From positions 1,860,001 to 1,924,000 of the forward strand of contig NZ_CP036200.1 of the NCBI RefSeq assembly GCF_004295345.1: a DNA stretch of 64,000 nucleotides, read 5' to 3'. Below, piece by piece: positions 46,850 through 55,801 of this stretch. The position numbers were made by a program, and so were the translations under genes. The notes beneath the pieces are model-generated. The model did no database searches. It saw nothing but the letters and a program-made list of their open reading frames with translations, and was not told the origin of the DNA. Origin of the DNA: Shewanella maritima. GTDB lineage: Bacteria > Pseudomonadota > Gammaproteobacteria > Enterobacterales > Shewanellaceae. Within the stretch, counting starts at the first letter, position 1, and each line of letters starts with the position of its first letter.

Positions 46850-47206
46850 CTAAATCTCAGCAATCCACTGCTGAGCTTGTTGCTTTTGCTCCAATGGGAA
46901 CCAGGCAACCTCGCCTTGCATAAAGGGGGCAAGCAGATTGACAGCATTGCCAACCCAATCTGGGCCGCCAACAAATACCAGAGCATCGAATGCCGGAAAC
47001 TGCACTTTGTCGCCACCAGTGAGCGAGCTGACATCCCAACCTTCTAGCAGCACGTCAGCTTCCATATACAGCTTCACTTTGCCGCTATCTTGGTAGGATT
47101 TTTCGAGTAAGGGTTGTAGCTTATTTAGGTAATCTTGCGTTGATAATCGGCCACTTACAAACAGGCTGATTACATCTGGGGCGATATCATTGATTTGATA
47201 CAGCAT
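46850..47206 (-). CDS. SpoIIAA-like (STAS) protein
   Basis: The 118-aa protein matches the SpoIIAA-like family: ISLFVSGRLSTQDYLNKLQPLLEKSYQDSGKVKLYMEAD, FPAFDALVFVGG and an EVAWFPLEQKQQAQQWI end. I use the ATG at 47206 with GGAG in front, rather than one 84 bp upstream. Members are cytoplasmic and of uncertain role, some with lipid-like ligands. Confidence 0.8.
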   Translation of the reverse strand: MLYQINDIAPDVISLFVSGRLSTQDYLNKLQPLLEKSYQDSGKVKLYMEADVLLEGWDVSSLTGGDKVQFPAFDALVFVGGPDWVGNAVNLLAPFMQGEVAWFPLEQKQQAQQWIAEI

Positions 47207-47489
47207 AGGTTGCTCCGTGCAAATATTCGCAAATAGATTTTGCGGCTGCGATGGCGAAATACTAGCAGACTGTTGACTTGAGGCAAGCACTGCAACTCGG
47301 CAATATCGATAGATTACCGTTTCTGTGAACTAATTTGCTAAACTGGCCTTTGGTTTCATCGTCCGTAGGCAGTATCTTCAATACACACAAGTGCTTAAGT
47401 ATTAGCTCATAGGCGAGCTTTTGATAGCGGTAAGCCTTGAAAGCAGTGAGCGGTGAAAGTGGCGAGTTTTTAATAACAGTAGCAAGGCA

Positions 47490-47906
47490 ATGATTCAGAT
47501 AACCAATCGTGTAGCGATTAACGACAACGAACTAGAGTGGCAGTTTATCCGCTCTAGCGGTGCTGGCGGGCAGCACATTAATAAGGTGTCGACCGCTGCG
47601 CAGATCATCTTCGATATTAACCAATCTAGCCTACCTGAGTTTTACAAACAAAAATTATTGGCTAAAGCTGATCATCGCATTACCAAAAGCGGCAAAATCA
47701 TCATTAAATGTCAGCAAAGTCGCAGTCAGGATTTTAATCGACAGCTTGCACTTGAACAGTTTGTGTCACTAGTGAAAAGCATCACTATTGTTCCTAAAGC
47801 CAGAATTGCTACCAAGGCAACTAAAGCCAGTCAGCGCCGCCGAGTCGATGCTAAAAAACAGCGCGGCGCAACTAAAGCCCTCAGACAAAAACGAGTTGAT
47901 TACTAA
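47490..47906 (+). CDS. arfB: Alternative ribosome-rescue factor / peptidyl-tRNA hydrolase
   Basis: The 138-aa protein has the release-factor GGQ loop in SSGAGGQHINKVSTA (about residues 23-37) and the long basic C-terminal tail (ATKASQRRRVDAKKQRGATKALRQKRV) that enters the empty mRNA channel. ArfB (YaeJ) frees stalled ribosomes by hydrolysing peptidyl-tRNA. It lacks the other release-factor domains, as expected. Confidence 0.92.
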   Translation: MIQITNRVAINDNELEWQFIRSSGAGGQHINKVSTAAQIIFDINQSSLPEFYKQKLLAKADHRITKSGKIIIKCQQSRSQDFNRQLALEQFVSLVKSITIVPKARIATKATKASQRRRVDAKKQRGATKALRQKRVDY

Positions 47907-48053
47907 CTCCCCCTTCAAACTTTTTCTCGATAGCTGCACAAGTTGAAAATTTCTGAGCATAGGCATAGTTTTACAACTATTTCTAAGTACCAACCGAATT
48001 TACGTGATAAATTATTATTAGTTCAAAATCGACAACGAATTAAGGATTTACCT

Positions 48054-48512
48054 ATGACCACCCAAGCAAAAATACTGCTAGTTAACGGCCCTAATCTTAA
48101 TCTACTAGGTCGCCGTGAACCGGGTTTGTATGGTAACGATACCCTTAATGATGTCGTCGAGCGTGCTGAACAACAAGCCAGCAATGCTGATGTCGAGTTT
48201 GAACATATTCAGTCAAATGCTGAGCATGAGCTGATTAACGCTATTCATGCAACTGATGCGCAATTCATCGTGATTAACCCTGCCGCTTTTACCCATACAA
48301 GTGTCGCCCTGCGTGATGCTCTAGTTGGGGTAAATATTCCATTTATCGAACTGCATATTACAAATGTTCATGCCCGTGAACCATTTCGCCATCACTCTTA
48401 TCTATCAGATAAAGCTGTAGGGGTGATTTGCGGGCTCGGCACTAAGGGTTATGAGTTTGCTATGCAAGCAGCCATCGAGCATGTAACTAAATTACCAAAG
48501 CTCAGTGACTAA
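48054..48512 (+). CDS. aroQ: Type II 3-dehydroquinate dehydratase
   Basis: The 152-aa enzyme has [19 protein letters not shown], with the catalytic Tyr and Arg, [30 protein letters not shown] with the catalytic His, and [17 protein letters not shown]. It performs the third step of the shikimate pathway. I chose the ATG at 48054 with AAGGA ahead; the earlier in-frame ATG lacks family similarity. Confidence 0.95.
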   Translation: MTTQAKILLVNGPNLNLLGRREPGLYGNDTLNDVVERAEQQASNADVEFEHIQSNAEHELINAIHATDAQFIVINPAAFTHTSVALRDALVGVNIPFIELHITNVHAREPFRHHSYLSDKAVGVICGLGTKGYEFAMQAAIEHVTKLPKLSD

Positions 48513-48526
48513 CCAAGCTAATACAA

Positions 48527-48934
48527 ATGAGTAAGTTAAAAGCGGATGTACAAATCATCCAGGCGGGTATTTTCAGCCAATGGGACTCACAAAGCACTGA
48601 ACTACCGAGGTTCTTGAAAGCAACGGTACATGTGCCAGCTGAAATCGACATCGAATTCGGTTTTGTGACTAGGATTAAAAAAGCCAAAAACCAAAAGCTC
48701 AGATACTGTATTTATCATCCAGATATTCCAGACGCTGACGGCAACATTCGTGCCCCCTTTGATGGTGAGATGTACATAAAGGAAAACGATTGGCGCTTTT
48801 ACCTAGGCGATACAATTTGGGCGCCAATTAACAATAAAACTGGTAACTGGCGCATGACGCTAGAGCTAAATGGCAAAGTCGTTGCTGACAAAACCTTTAA
48901 AGTGCACCTACCAAGCGAGTTGCCAGCGGGCTGA
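48527..48934 (+). CDS. DUF3859-family protein
   Basis: The 135-aa product is beta-rich with QIIQAGIFSQWD, PAEIDIEFGFVTRIKKAKN, APFDGEMYIKENDWRFYLGDTIW and GNWRMTLELNGKVVADKTFKV, the layout of DUF3859 proteins. No signal peptide. It follows aroQ by 14 bp and may be co-transcribed. Function unknown. Confidence 0.8.
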   Translation: MSKLKADVQIIQAGIFSQWDSQSTELPRFLKATVHVPAEIDIEFGFVTRIKKAKNQKLRYCIYHPDIPDADGNIRAPFDGEMYIKENDWRFYLGDTIWAPINNKTGNWRMTLELNGKVVADKTFKVHLPSELPAG

Positions 48935-48983
48935 TGGATGTTGGCTTACAGGCCTTAACCTAGCAGCAGTTAATCGTTACCAG

Positions 48984-51164
48984 CTATCTCTTTGCTACAT
49001 CCTCAGCAGTTATCTCGGCAACAACAGCACAATTACGCCCTTGCTCTTTAGCTTGATACAAGGCTTCATCTGCCGTGACTTTAAGCTGATGCCAATCACG
49101 CACGCACTGCTCACGGCTAACAGGCTCGGTCGCGCCAATTGATATTGTCATATCAAGCGATACGCCTTCTGCTTCGATTGGGGTGTCGGCAATCACCTTG
49201 TTAATTCGGTTCAAAATATCTTTAGGTAAATTGCTCGACTCCAATGCCAACAGCAAAATAAACTCTTCACCACCCCAACGCGCCAAAATATCTTTATCTC
49301 TGAAATGCGCAGACAAACGATTTGCCATGGTCTTGAGCACAATATCACCTGCGGCATGGCCATAAGTGTCGTTAACGCGTTTAAAGAAATCAGCATCTAA
49401 AATCACCACACTATAAAATGGTGCCTTGCTGTCAGGGAGTCTAGTCGCGACCCAATCTTCAATGTAGCGGCGGTTATATAACCCCGTGAGCGCATCCTGG
49501 TTAGACTGATGAAACAAATCCTTATTGGTCGAACTTAGCTTACTAATATGACGAGTGTTGGAGCGATAACGTTGCAGCAACCAGGCCACTGCCATACTGA
49601 TAATGACAGTTACCAGAATCCAAAACTTTTCGTTTAACTGTTTGCGCTCCAAATCAGCCTGTTTCAAGCTGTTTTCTGCTGTTAGCAGGGCAATCTGCTC
49701 TTCTTTTAGCTCATTTTCAAACTGCTCTTGTAGTTCAAGCATGCGCGCTTCACGGTTTTCAAACAGTACCTGCTGCGTGCCTTCATAAAAGTGCTTTAAA
49801 TGCACAATGGCTAACGGATATTGCTCTGCGGCTTGATAGACTTCACTCAATAACTGATGAGTTTCCAGTACAAGCTCAGTGGTTTTTACCTGCTCAAATA
49901 CCTTGAGTGCGGCTTTAGCATTGGTGATAGCGGAATCGTATTCAGCAAAGGCAAACTCAATCTTACTTATCTCAAGTAAGCAGCGATTGTAGTAAGTGGG
50001 GTCGTAAAAATCTTCAGATAACTCAAGGCACTGCTCAATAAGTGGTCTCGCTTCACCATAGCGCTCCTGCCTAAGCAGAATGCTTGCCTGCGCCCACAAA
50101 CCATGGGTAAGCAAAGACGCACTGTCAGCTTTTCGGGCAACAGCAACGCTTTTTTCGCTGTAATTGAGCGCCTTAGTCAAATCATCAACCTCAAGGTAAA
50201 GCTGGCTACCATTGGTGTACAGCACCACCAGGTGTTCATTGGTAATATGCTCACCTTGTAGGTAAATACCAATAGCGCGCTCGTTATATTTAATCGCTTC
50301 TTGCCATTCTTTAATCCGCGAATAAATCACCGAGATATTGGAATAAAGCTTGCTCAAATAAGCTAGGTTCTTGCCCGGCTCTATGTATGAAATCGCGCGC
50401 TGGTAATCGGTTATCGATTCTTCATAATTCAATCGACGTGAATAGAGCACACCACGAGCATTTAGTGCACGCGATAGCAGTCTGTGGTAATGCAGTTCTT
50501 CAGCAAGCGGGATAGCGATATTGATCTTGTCAAACGCGGCTTCGCCTTGACCACTTCTGGCAAGCAAAATGGCATTTAAGGTCATTGCTTCAGCAATAAT
50601 CCACCGTTCATTGTGTTTATTACCCAGAGCAAGCATTTTGTCAGCACATTGTTGAGCCTGCTCAAGATCTGACTTAATCACATAAATGTCATGCAAAGTG
50701 CGATGGTATAGCGCCATGAAAAGCAGGTTTTGCTCAAACTGCCATTGATTGCGTAGCTGCTGCATGCGCTCAAGCACAAAATCGGGCTCTTGTTCCATGC
50801 GGTAAAACAGCTTAACTAACTGCATCCCTTGTGGAGTTTCTCTGAGCATGGTGAGCGGATCAAATATGTTGTCATCGCTGCTAGATTTACCACTCTGGGA
50901 GTATGAGTTTGCATTAGAGGGATTTACATTAGCAGGATTTGCAGCTGAGGTGTTTACAACTGATAGCGACGTAGCTAGTGCTGCTGAACTAGTGGTAAGC
51001 GAGAATAACGAGAAGAGGACAAGTATTAAAGACAAAGCCAACAACCGCACAAAAGGCGCGCCAGTGCGATGAGCGATCTGCCCGCATGTCATCACTGGGT
51101 TTGAGCAACGACAACTAATCATATTGGCAACTAACGTTTGGCAGAACTTCACTCTCAACCTCAC
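48984..51164 (-). CDS. TPR-containing diguanylate cyclase
   Basis: This 726-aa protein has an N-terminal hydrophobic segment (about residues 40-60), TPR-like helices from about 100 to 450, a coiled coil, a membrane helix near 520 (FWILVTVIISMAVAWLL) and a C-terminal GGDEF domain. The active site reads WGGEEF. The inhibitory I-site RxxD (RDKD) lies five residues before it, so product inhibition by c-di-GMP is expected. The TPR sensor is probably periplasmic. The start is uncertain, with later ATGs at residues 15 and 24. Confidence 0.9.
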   Translation of the reverse strand: MRLRVKFCQTLVANMISCRCSNPVMTCGQIAHRTGAPFVRLLALSLILVLFSLFSLTTSSAALATSLSVVNTSAANPANVNPSNANSYSQSGKSSSDDNIFDPLTMLRETPQGMQLVKLFYRMEQEPDFVLERMQQLRNQWQFEQNLLFMALYHRTLHDIYVIKSDLEQAQQCADKMLALGNKHNERWIIAEAMTLNAILLARSGQGEAAFDKINIAIPLAEELHYHRLLSRALNARGVLYSRRLNYEESITDYQRAISYIEPGKNLAYLSKLYSNISVIYSRIKEWQEAIKYNERAIGIYLQGEHITNEHLVVLYTNGSQLYLEVDDLTKALNYSEKSVAVARKADSASLLTHGLWAQASILLRQERYGEARPLIEQCLELSEDFYDPTYYNRCLLEISKIEFAFAEYDSAITNAKAALKVFEQVKTTELVLETHQLLSEVYQAAEQYPLAIVHLKHFYEGTQQVLFENREARMLELQEQFENELKEEQIALLTAENSLKQADLERKQLNEKFWILVTVIISMAVAWLLQRYRSNTRHISKLSSTNKDLFHQSNQDALTGLYNRRYIEDWVATRLPDSKAPFYSVVILDADFFKRVNDTYGHAAGDIVLKTMANRLSAHFRDKDILARWGGEEFILLLALESSNLPKDILNRINKVIADTPIEAEGVSLDMTISIGATEPVSREQCVRDWHQLKVTADEALYQAKEQGRNCAVVAEITAEDVAKR

Positions 51165-51357
51165 AATTATAGGGTTAATAAACCGGGGTAAACCAATCCC
51201 TCAAAAGACGATTCACTATCGCAGACTCTTCACGCGTCCTTTTGCATTTCGAGTATCTAATAAAGCATAGAATGCGAAAATAAAAACACGTTACTCAGTG
51301 CCGACAGCGCCCTTGCGGCTTGTTATAATTGTTGTTTAATTTAGCTGAGTTCCCATC

Positions 51358-52365
51358 ATGTCGCTCTTATCATCACTTACTAATGCTATCACCTCACGCC
51401 AACAGTTTCTGTTATCTGCGGAACAAAGCAACACCAGTTGCTACCGACTTTTTCATGGCACAGTTGAGGGAAAACAAGGACTTAATATAGATAGGTATGG
51501 TGACGCCTGGTTAATTCAAACTTTTCATCAATCGCTAGAGCAAGACGAACTTGAGCTGATCACTCAAGAACTTAACAAGCTGATTGAGTTACCTGTGGTG
51601 TATAACGATCGCTCAAAGAGTAACTCGCGCGTACAAAATCAGCTTGTTGAAGACGATAATGATATAGCAACAACACAAACTGTGATGCATGAAAATGGCA
51701 TCGCCTTTACCACTAAGTTGCGCCATGAAGGGCAAGACCCACTGTTATTTTTAGATATGCGAATTGGCCGCGAGTATGTGCGAGACAACAGCCAGGGCAA
51801 AACCGTGCTAAATCTGTTCTCCTACACCTGTGGAATCGGTACAGCTGCGGCTGTTGGCGGCGCTTGCAAGGTTACTAACGTGGATTTTTCATCATTTGCA
51901 TTGGCAGCAGGTAAACTCAACGCTGAGCTCAATAATGTCAGCGAGCGGTGTGAGTTTATTCAAAGTGACGTGTTCCCAGCTATAAGACAGCTTGCTGGGC
52001 TTAATGTTGGCGGGCGCCGCAATCAACGCTTACCTAAATATCCAAAACTAACAGCTCAGCAATTCGATCTAGTGTTTCTAGACCCACCACGATATGCCAA
52101 AAGCCCATTTGGTATCGTGGACTTAATTAATGATTACCAAGGCTTATTTAAACCTGCACTGCTTGCAACCAACTCGGGCGGCACCATTGTTTGCTGTAAC
52201 AATGTCGCTAAGGTCGACAAAGACACCTGGTTTAATCAACTGGTACGCTGCGTTGAAAAGCAAGGGCGACAAGTCACCAAAGCACAATGGTTAGATTGCC
52301 ATCAAGACTTTCCATCGTTTGACGGCAATCACCCACTTAAGATAGTAGCGCTAACGTTAAGCTAG
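51358..52365 (+). CDS. SAM-dependent methyltransferase, RlmI/RlmK-like
   Basis: The 335-aa protein has FLDMRIGREYVRDNSQGKTVLNLFSYTCGIGTAA, with SAM motif I, the acidic loop NVDFSSFAL and the target-base motif FDLVFLDPPRYAKS. This is the class I fold of 5-methylcytosine-type 23S rRNA methyltransferases. The N-terminal half (YRLFHGTVEGKQGLNIDRYGDAWL) is PUA/EEHEE-like as in RlmI. Exact target unassigned. Confidence 0.85.
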   Translation: MSLLSSLTNAITSRQQFLLSAEQSNTSCYRLFHGTVEGKQGLNIDRYGDAWLIQTFHQSLEQDELELITQELNKLIELPVVYNDRSKSNSRVQNQLVEDDNDIATTQTVMHENGIAFTTKLRHEGQDPLLFLDMRIGREYVRDNSQGKTVLNLFSYTCGIGTAAAVGGACKVTNVDFSSFALAAGKLNAELNNVSERCEFIQSDVFPAIRQLAGLNVGGRRNQRLPKYPKLTAQQFDLVFLDPPRYAKSPFGIVDLINDYQGLFKPALLATNSGGTIVCCNNVAKVDKDTWFNQLVRCVEKQGRQVTKAQWLDCHQDFPSFDGNHPLKIVALTLS

Positions 52366-52375
52366 CAAAGCCGCG

Positions 52376-52410
52376 GCTAAGCGCTAAGCGTTAAGCGTTA
52401 AGCGTTAAGC
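52376..52410. repeat. Five 7-bp tandem repeats
   Basis: Units GCTAAGC, GCTAAGC, GTTAAGC, GTTAAGC, GTTAAGC follow each other directly behind the methyltransferase stop. Confidence 0.9.
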
Positions 52411-52813
52411 ACCACTCATTCTCGCTCTTACAAATTGAGGTTTGTAAGAGCTAGCGTTCACACAAGTCAACTAGGCTTGTGTGATGTCCGTGCAATACTT
52501 TAGCGTATTCTTCCTAGCAGACGCCCCTACAAGACAACCCTAGAACACGACTCATCTATACTGTAAGTCCATTGAGGCAAATTTAGCTCGAGAGAAAGAT
52601 TTGGCCTGAGCGCAAGGTAATCATATACAAATCAACCTACACAATAATCGACCTAATATCCCTATTTATATACCTAATTTCATACCTTCTCCTTCGGTAT
52701 TAAGCCAGCCAAACCACACAGCTTTAAGCCACTTTAGCCTTTAATCATTAATAAAAAGCTAAACAAAGAATTGATCACAAATTTGATCTTCACCAGCTAA
52801 CCAATACACCACA

Positions 52814-52829
52814 GTTGAGCTACATCACA
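52814..52829. promoter_or_regulatory. Possible CRP site upstream of apbE1
   Basis: GTTGA-N6-TCACA matches the TGTGA-N6-TCACA consensus perfectly on one side and weakly on the other. It lies about 80 bp ahead of apbE1. Confidence 0.35.
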
Positions 52830-52907
52830 CACTTAATACCTATAAATGGTTACATTCAGCCACAACAAAAAACACATGTATAGATACTCGCATAGCGTAC
52901 GCTTTAA

Positions 52908-53912
52908 ATGAAATCAGTCATTATCAGTAGCCTCACCTTTTCGCTAATTGTCTCGCCGTTAACACTGGCGCAAGACCTGCCGCGCTTAAAAGGCAGAACT
53001 ATGGGTAATGACTATCTCGTGACTTGGGATGATGAGCACCATAGCCCGAAAAAGATGATTTCCTTATACCAACAAATTGAGCAGCGTTTATCGAATATCA
53101 GCAGTGCAATGTCGACCTGGGATAAGCAGTCAGAATTAAGCCAAATCAACCAATCCATCGCGACGACTAATATCACCATGTCGCCTGAGTTAACACACGT
53201 TGTGGTTGAAGCTAAAAGATTGGCTGAGCTTACTCAGGGATCGCTTGATGTCACCGTCACCCCATTAATACAACTTTGGGGATTCGGCGAAGACTCAAAA
53301 GCACGTACTCAACCATCAGATGCAGCAATTGCCCATGCCATGACACAAGTCGGCATAGACAAAATCAGCATTAATGGTAACCAGTTAACCCGCGAACATG
53401 ATGAGGTTCGCATCAATTTGTCGGCCATCGCTAAGGGATACGGGGTCGACGCCATCGCCGAGGTGCTAAAGGAAAACGGTATCAACAACTTCCTGGTTGA
53501 TATCGGCGGCGAAGTAAAAGTAAGTGGCACTAAACAGGATGAACCTTGGGTGGTTGGCATTGAAAAGCCTGCGGCTTATGCAGCTAACCCGATGACAGCA
53601 ATAGCGTTAACCAATAAAGCAGTGGCGACGTCAGGAGACTACCGCAACTACTTTAAACAAGATGGCAAACACTATTCGCACATCATCAACCCAAAAACCG
53701 GCAAACCCGTACCACATCAAGTGGTATCAACCACTGTTATTCATGACTCATGCATGACAGCGGACGGATTAGCCACCGCTTTGATGATTATGCCGATCAA
53801 GGACTCGTTAGCATTAGCTGAAAAAATGGCGCTGCCAGTGATGATTATTGAAAACCAGGTTGATGAGCTGGTTATTCATGAGTCATCCGCATTTAAGCAG
53901 TACCAACCCTAA
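52908..53912 (+). CDS. apbE: FAD:protein FMN transferase ApbE (copy 1)
   Basis: The 334-aa protein has a cleavable signal peptide (ending LTLA) without a lipobox, so it is periplasmic. Family blocks follow: MGNDYLVTW, MSTWDKQSELSQIN, INLSAIAKGYGVDAIAEVL, NFLVDIGGEVKVSG, TSGDYRNYFKQDGKHYSHIINPKTGKP and SCMTADGLATALMIM. ApbE moves FMN from FAD onto a Ser or Thr of a target protein using Mg2+. The next gene, 70 bp on, encodes a dihaem lipoprotein with a DxxTGAS motif, the likely acceptor. It is closely similar to the copy at 55802, with near-identical DNA over about 140 bp in the middle. Confidence 0.93.
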   Translation: MKSVIISSLTFSLIVSPLTLAQDLPRLKGRTMGNDYLVTWDDEHHSPKKMISLYQQIEQRLSNISSAMSTWDKQSELSQINQSIATTNITMSPELTHVVVEAKRLAELTQGSLDVTVTPLIQLWGFGEDSKARTQPSDAAIAHAMTQVGIDKISINGNQLTREHDEVRINLSAIAKGYGVDAIAEVLKENGINNFLVDIGGEVKVSGTKQDEPWVVGIEKPAAYAANPMTAIALTNKAVATSGDYRNYFKQDGKHYSHIINPKTGKPVPHQVVSTTVIHDSCMTADGLATALMIMPIKDSLALAEKMALPVMIIENQVDELVIHESSAFKQYQP

Positions 53913-53982
53913 TTGGTTGATTAGATGCAACCTCTAGGGTGATTACAACTAGACGCATAGCACATATGCTAGCAGGGGAAAT

Positions 53983-55218
53983 ATGATGAAAAACACCTTT
54001 AAACTAAGCTTAGTTTGCGCTTCTATTTTTGCGTTAAGCGCCTGTGGTAGTGATGACACAGACACGACTTACCTAGAAGAGCAGATCCAAACGCTTGAGC
54101 AACAAAACGCTAAGTTAGAAAAAGAAAAAGCTGCAGTACAAGAAGAGTCAGATAAGTACCGCGACGAGAACGCTGAACTAGTAGCTTCTAACAACCAGCT
54201 ACAAGACAAAGCTGTTGGCTATATTAGCAACTTCCAGGATCAGTGTGCTGAAGCTGGCGTAAGCTTTGATTACGAAAATCCAAATCCAGACAACCCTTAC
54301 GTCAACAATGGCAACACGCCTGAGATGATGGTTGCCAGCTCTTCGCTAGTCGGCGTGTTTGGCGCACCTGAAATCCCGGTCGATCACAATGTAGGTAAAG
54401 ACTGCACAACATGTCACAGTGACGGCCACGACCAAGGTATGGCTTGCGACAGTTGCCACAATCACGCCAGTACTGTTCCTGATCCAGAGCCGGATCCAGA
54501 TCCATCTGTTCCAGGTGAGCCAGGCAAACCAACTCACCCTGCAGACGGTAACTGGGATGGTTTAACCGGTGCTTCAGGTCCAAACACCTTCTACTACAAT
54601 GCAGACGGCGCTTCGTTTGTTAATGCTGAGTTCCTAGAGTCTCGCCTAGGTAAGATGAACACCTTCTACGAGTGGAAAGAGTCTGCAGACGGTGTAAGCG
54701 ATATTAAACAAGCGTGTGGTCTACCAAATCGCGAGCACATTACTCACAAGTTCCCAACTGATGGTAAGAGCTACAAGCTAGCTGAATACTCAAACTTCAA
54801 GGGCGCAGCCACTTTCATCACCCAACGTGAAGAAAACGGTGAGTCAATTGCAAGTGCAGCAACGTTTGGCCCAGGCATGCACAAAGGTGAAGACGGTGAG
54901 TACTACGTCACGCTAAGTATTGGTAAAAACAATACTTGTGTGAACCTAGTGAACAACAATGCAGGTGAAATCCACTATTACGAGTTCGACACTCGCTCAA
55001 GTGTGAAAAAAGGTTCACCAGATATGGGCGCTCGTAACGCTGGTGCACGTATTCAAGTATCAACTGATTACCACGAAACTGTCCTGAAAGGTCCGGATTG
55101 GTCTACGCCAGTTTATGGTGCAGACGGCCAACCATTCGCACCTGCAGATGTTGACTGGAATACCGTTGGTGCATGTTCATTAACGCTTAAAGTAGAAACT
55201 ATCTACCCTCTAGGTTAA
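53983..55218 (+). CDS. Coiled-coil dihaem cytochrome lipoprotein with putative flavinylation motif (copy 1)
   Basis: The 411-aa protein has a lipoprotein signal (ALSACGS), a coiled-coil stalk (about residues 28-75, LEEQIQTLEQQNAKLEKEK), two haem c motifs CTTCH (C141) and CDSCH (C155), a P/D/E linker, then DGLTGAS (residues 192-198), which matches the D-x-x-S/T-G-A-S/T motif modified by ApbE. A conserved domain of about 210 residues with no family I know completes it. GGGG is 6 bases before the ATG. It follows apbE1 and is paralogous to the protein at 56881. An outer-membrane or surface electron carrier with two haems and one FMN on Ser198 is inferred. Confidence 0.82.
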   Translation: MMKNTFKLSLVCASIFALSACGSDDTDTTYLEEQIQTLEQQNAKLEKEKAAVQEESDKYRDENAELVASNNQLQDKAVGYISNFQDQCAEAGVSFDYENPNPDNPYVNNGNTPEMMVASSSLVGVFGAPEIPVDHNVGKDCTTCHSDGHDQGMACDSCHNHASTVPDPEPDPDPSVPGEPGKPTHPADGNWDGLTGASGPNTFYYNADGASFVNAEFLESRLGKMNTFYEWKESADGVSDIKQACGLPNREHITHKFPTDGKSYKLAEYSNFKGAATFITQREENGESIASAATFGPGMHKGEDGEYYVTLSIGKNNTCVNLVNNNAGEIHYYEFDTRSSVKKGSPDMGARNAGARIQVSTDYHETVLKGPDWSTPVYGADGQPFAPADVDWNTVGACSLTLKVETIYPLG

Positions 55219-55266
55219 TGCCTACTCTAGGTTAATAGTTACCTTTGGCTGCTCCCAAGCCAACCC

Positions 55267-55294
55267 AAGGCCCTCGTTATGAGGGCCTTTTTTT
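55267..55294 (+). terminator. Terminator behind cytochrome copy 1
   Basis: A 9-bp stem AAGGCCCTC/GAGGGCCTT with a 5-base loop is followed by a T tract. Confidence 0.88.
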
Positions 55295-55640
55295 ATCTAC
55301 AATTTATCAACTTAAGTTATTTACTTAAGCAGTTCAGATAAATTGGTCAGCTCCTCTCTTGCTGCAAGCTTAGATCTTTCATCCAAGTAAAGCGTGCACT
55401 CACACAAGAGTATACTCTGCCCTCAATTAGCTGATGAAATCATTTCAGCAATACTTAAGTGAACCCAAAAGTAAAATGCCCAAAATACCAATAAAGAGGT
55501 ATTTTACTTTGCTTAAATAATCAACAACCGCTTATCCAGTAAACCGCACGCCTACCCTAAAACTGTTCATAAATAAAGCATCTGGTCAGTTACGTTAGGA
55601 ACATTTAATTAATAAAGCACTAATTCTTTTACATGTTTTC

Positions 55641-55654
55641 GTGATGCGCATCAC
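55641..55654. promoter_or_regulatory. CRP-like site upstream of apbE2
   Basis: The perfect palindrome GTGATGCGCATCAC carries GTGA-N6-TCAC, the CRP core. It lies about 150 bp ahead of apbE2. In Shewanella, CRP controls anaerobic respiration genes, which fits a redox role for the pair. Confidence 0.55.
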
Positions 55655-55801
55655 TACTAGTCAATTTCAAGATCACATTTCTGTCGCAAGTTTCTAGAAC
55701 ATTCATTTACTCATGAACTTCATCACAAAATAGTTACCCCTAAGTGAGTACATTTTGCCAAAGCTAAGTAGATGTAAACCCAGTTATGGTTTTTGTTAAT
55801 T

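Larger units (their letters stand above)
52366..52907. other. Promoter region upstream of apbE1 with hairpins and CRP-like site
   Basis: Besides the 7-bp repeats there is a hairpin with arms CTCTTACAAA and TTTGTAAGAG (about 52425-52450), then a second with arms CACACAAG and CTTGTGTG (about 52459-52483). They may end transcription of the methyltransferase gene. Further right lies a CRP-like half palindrome. No gene is seen. Confidence 0.6.
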
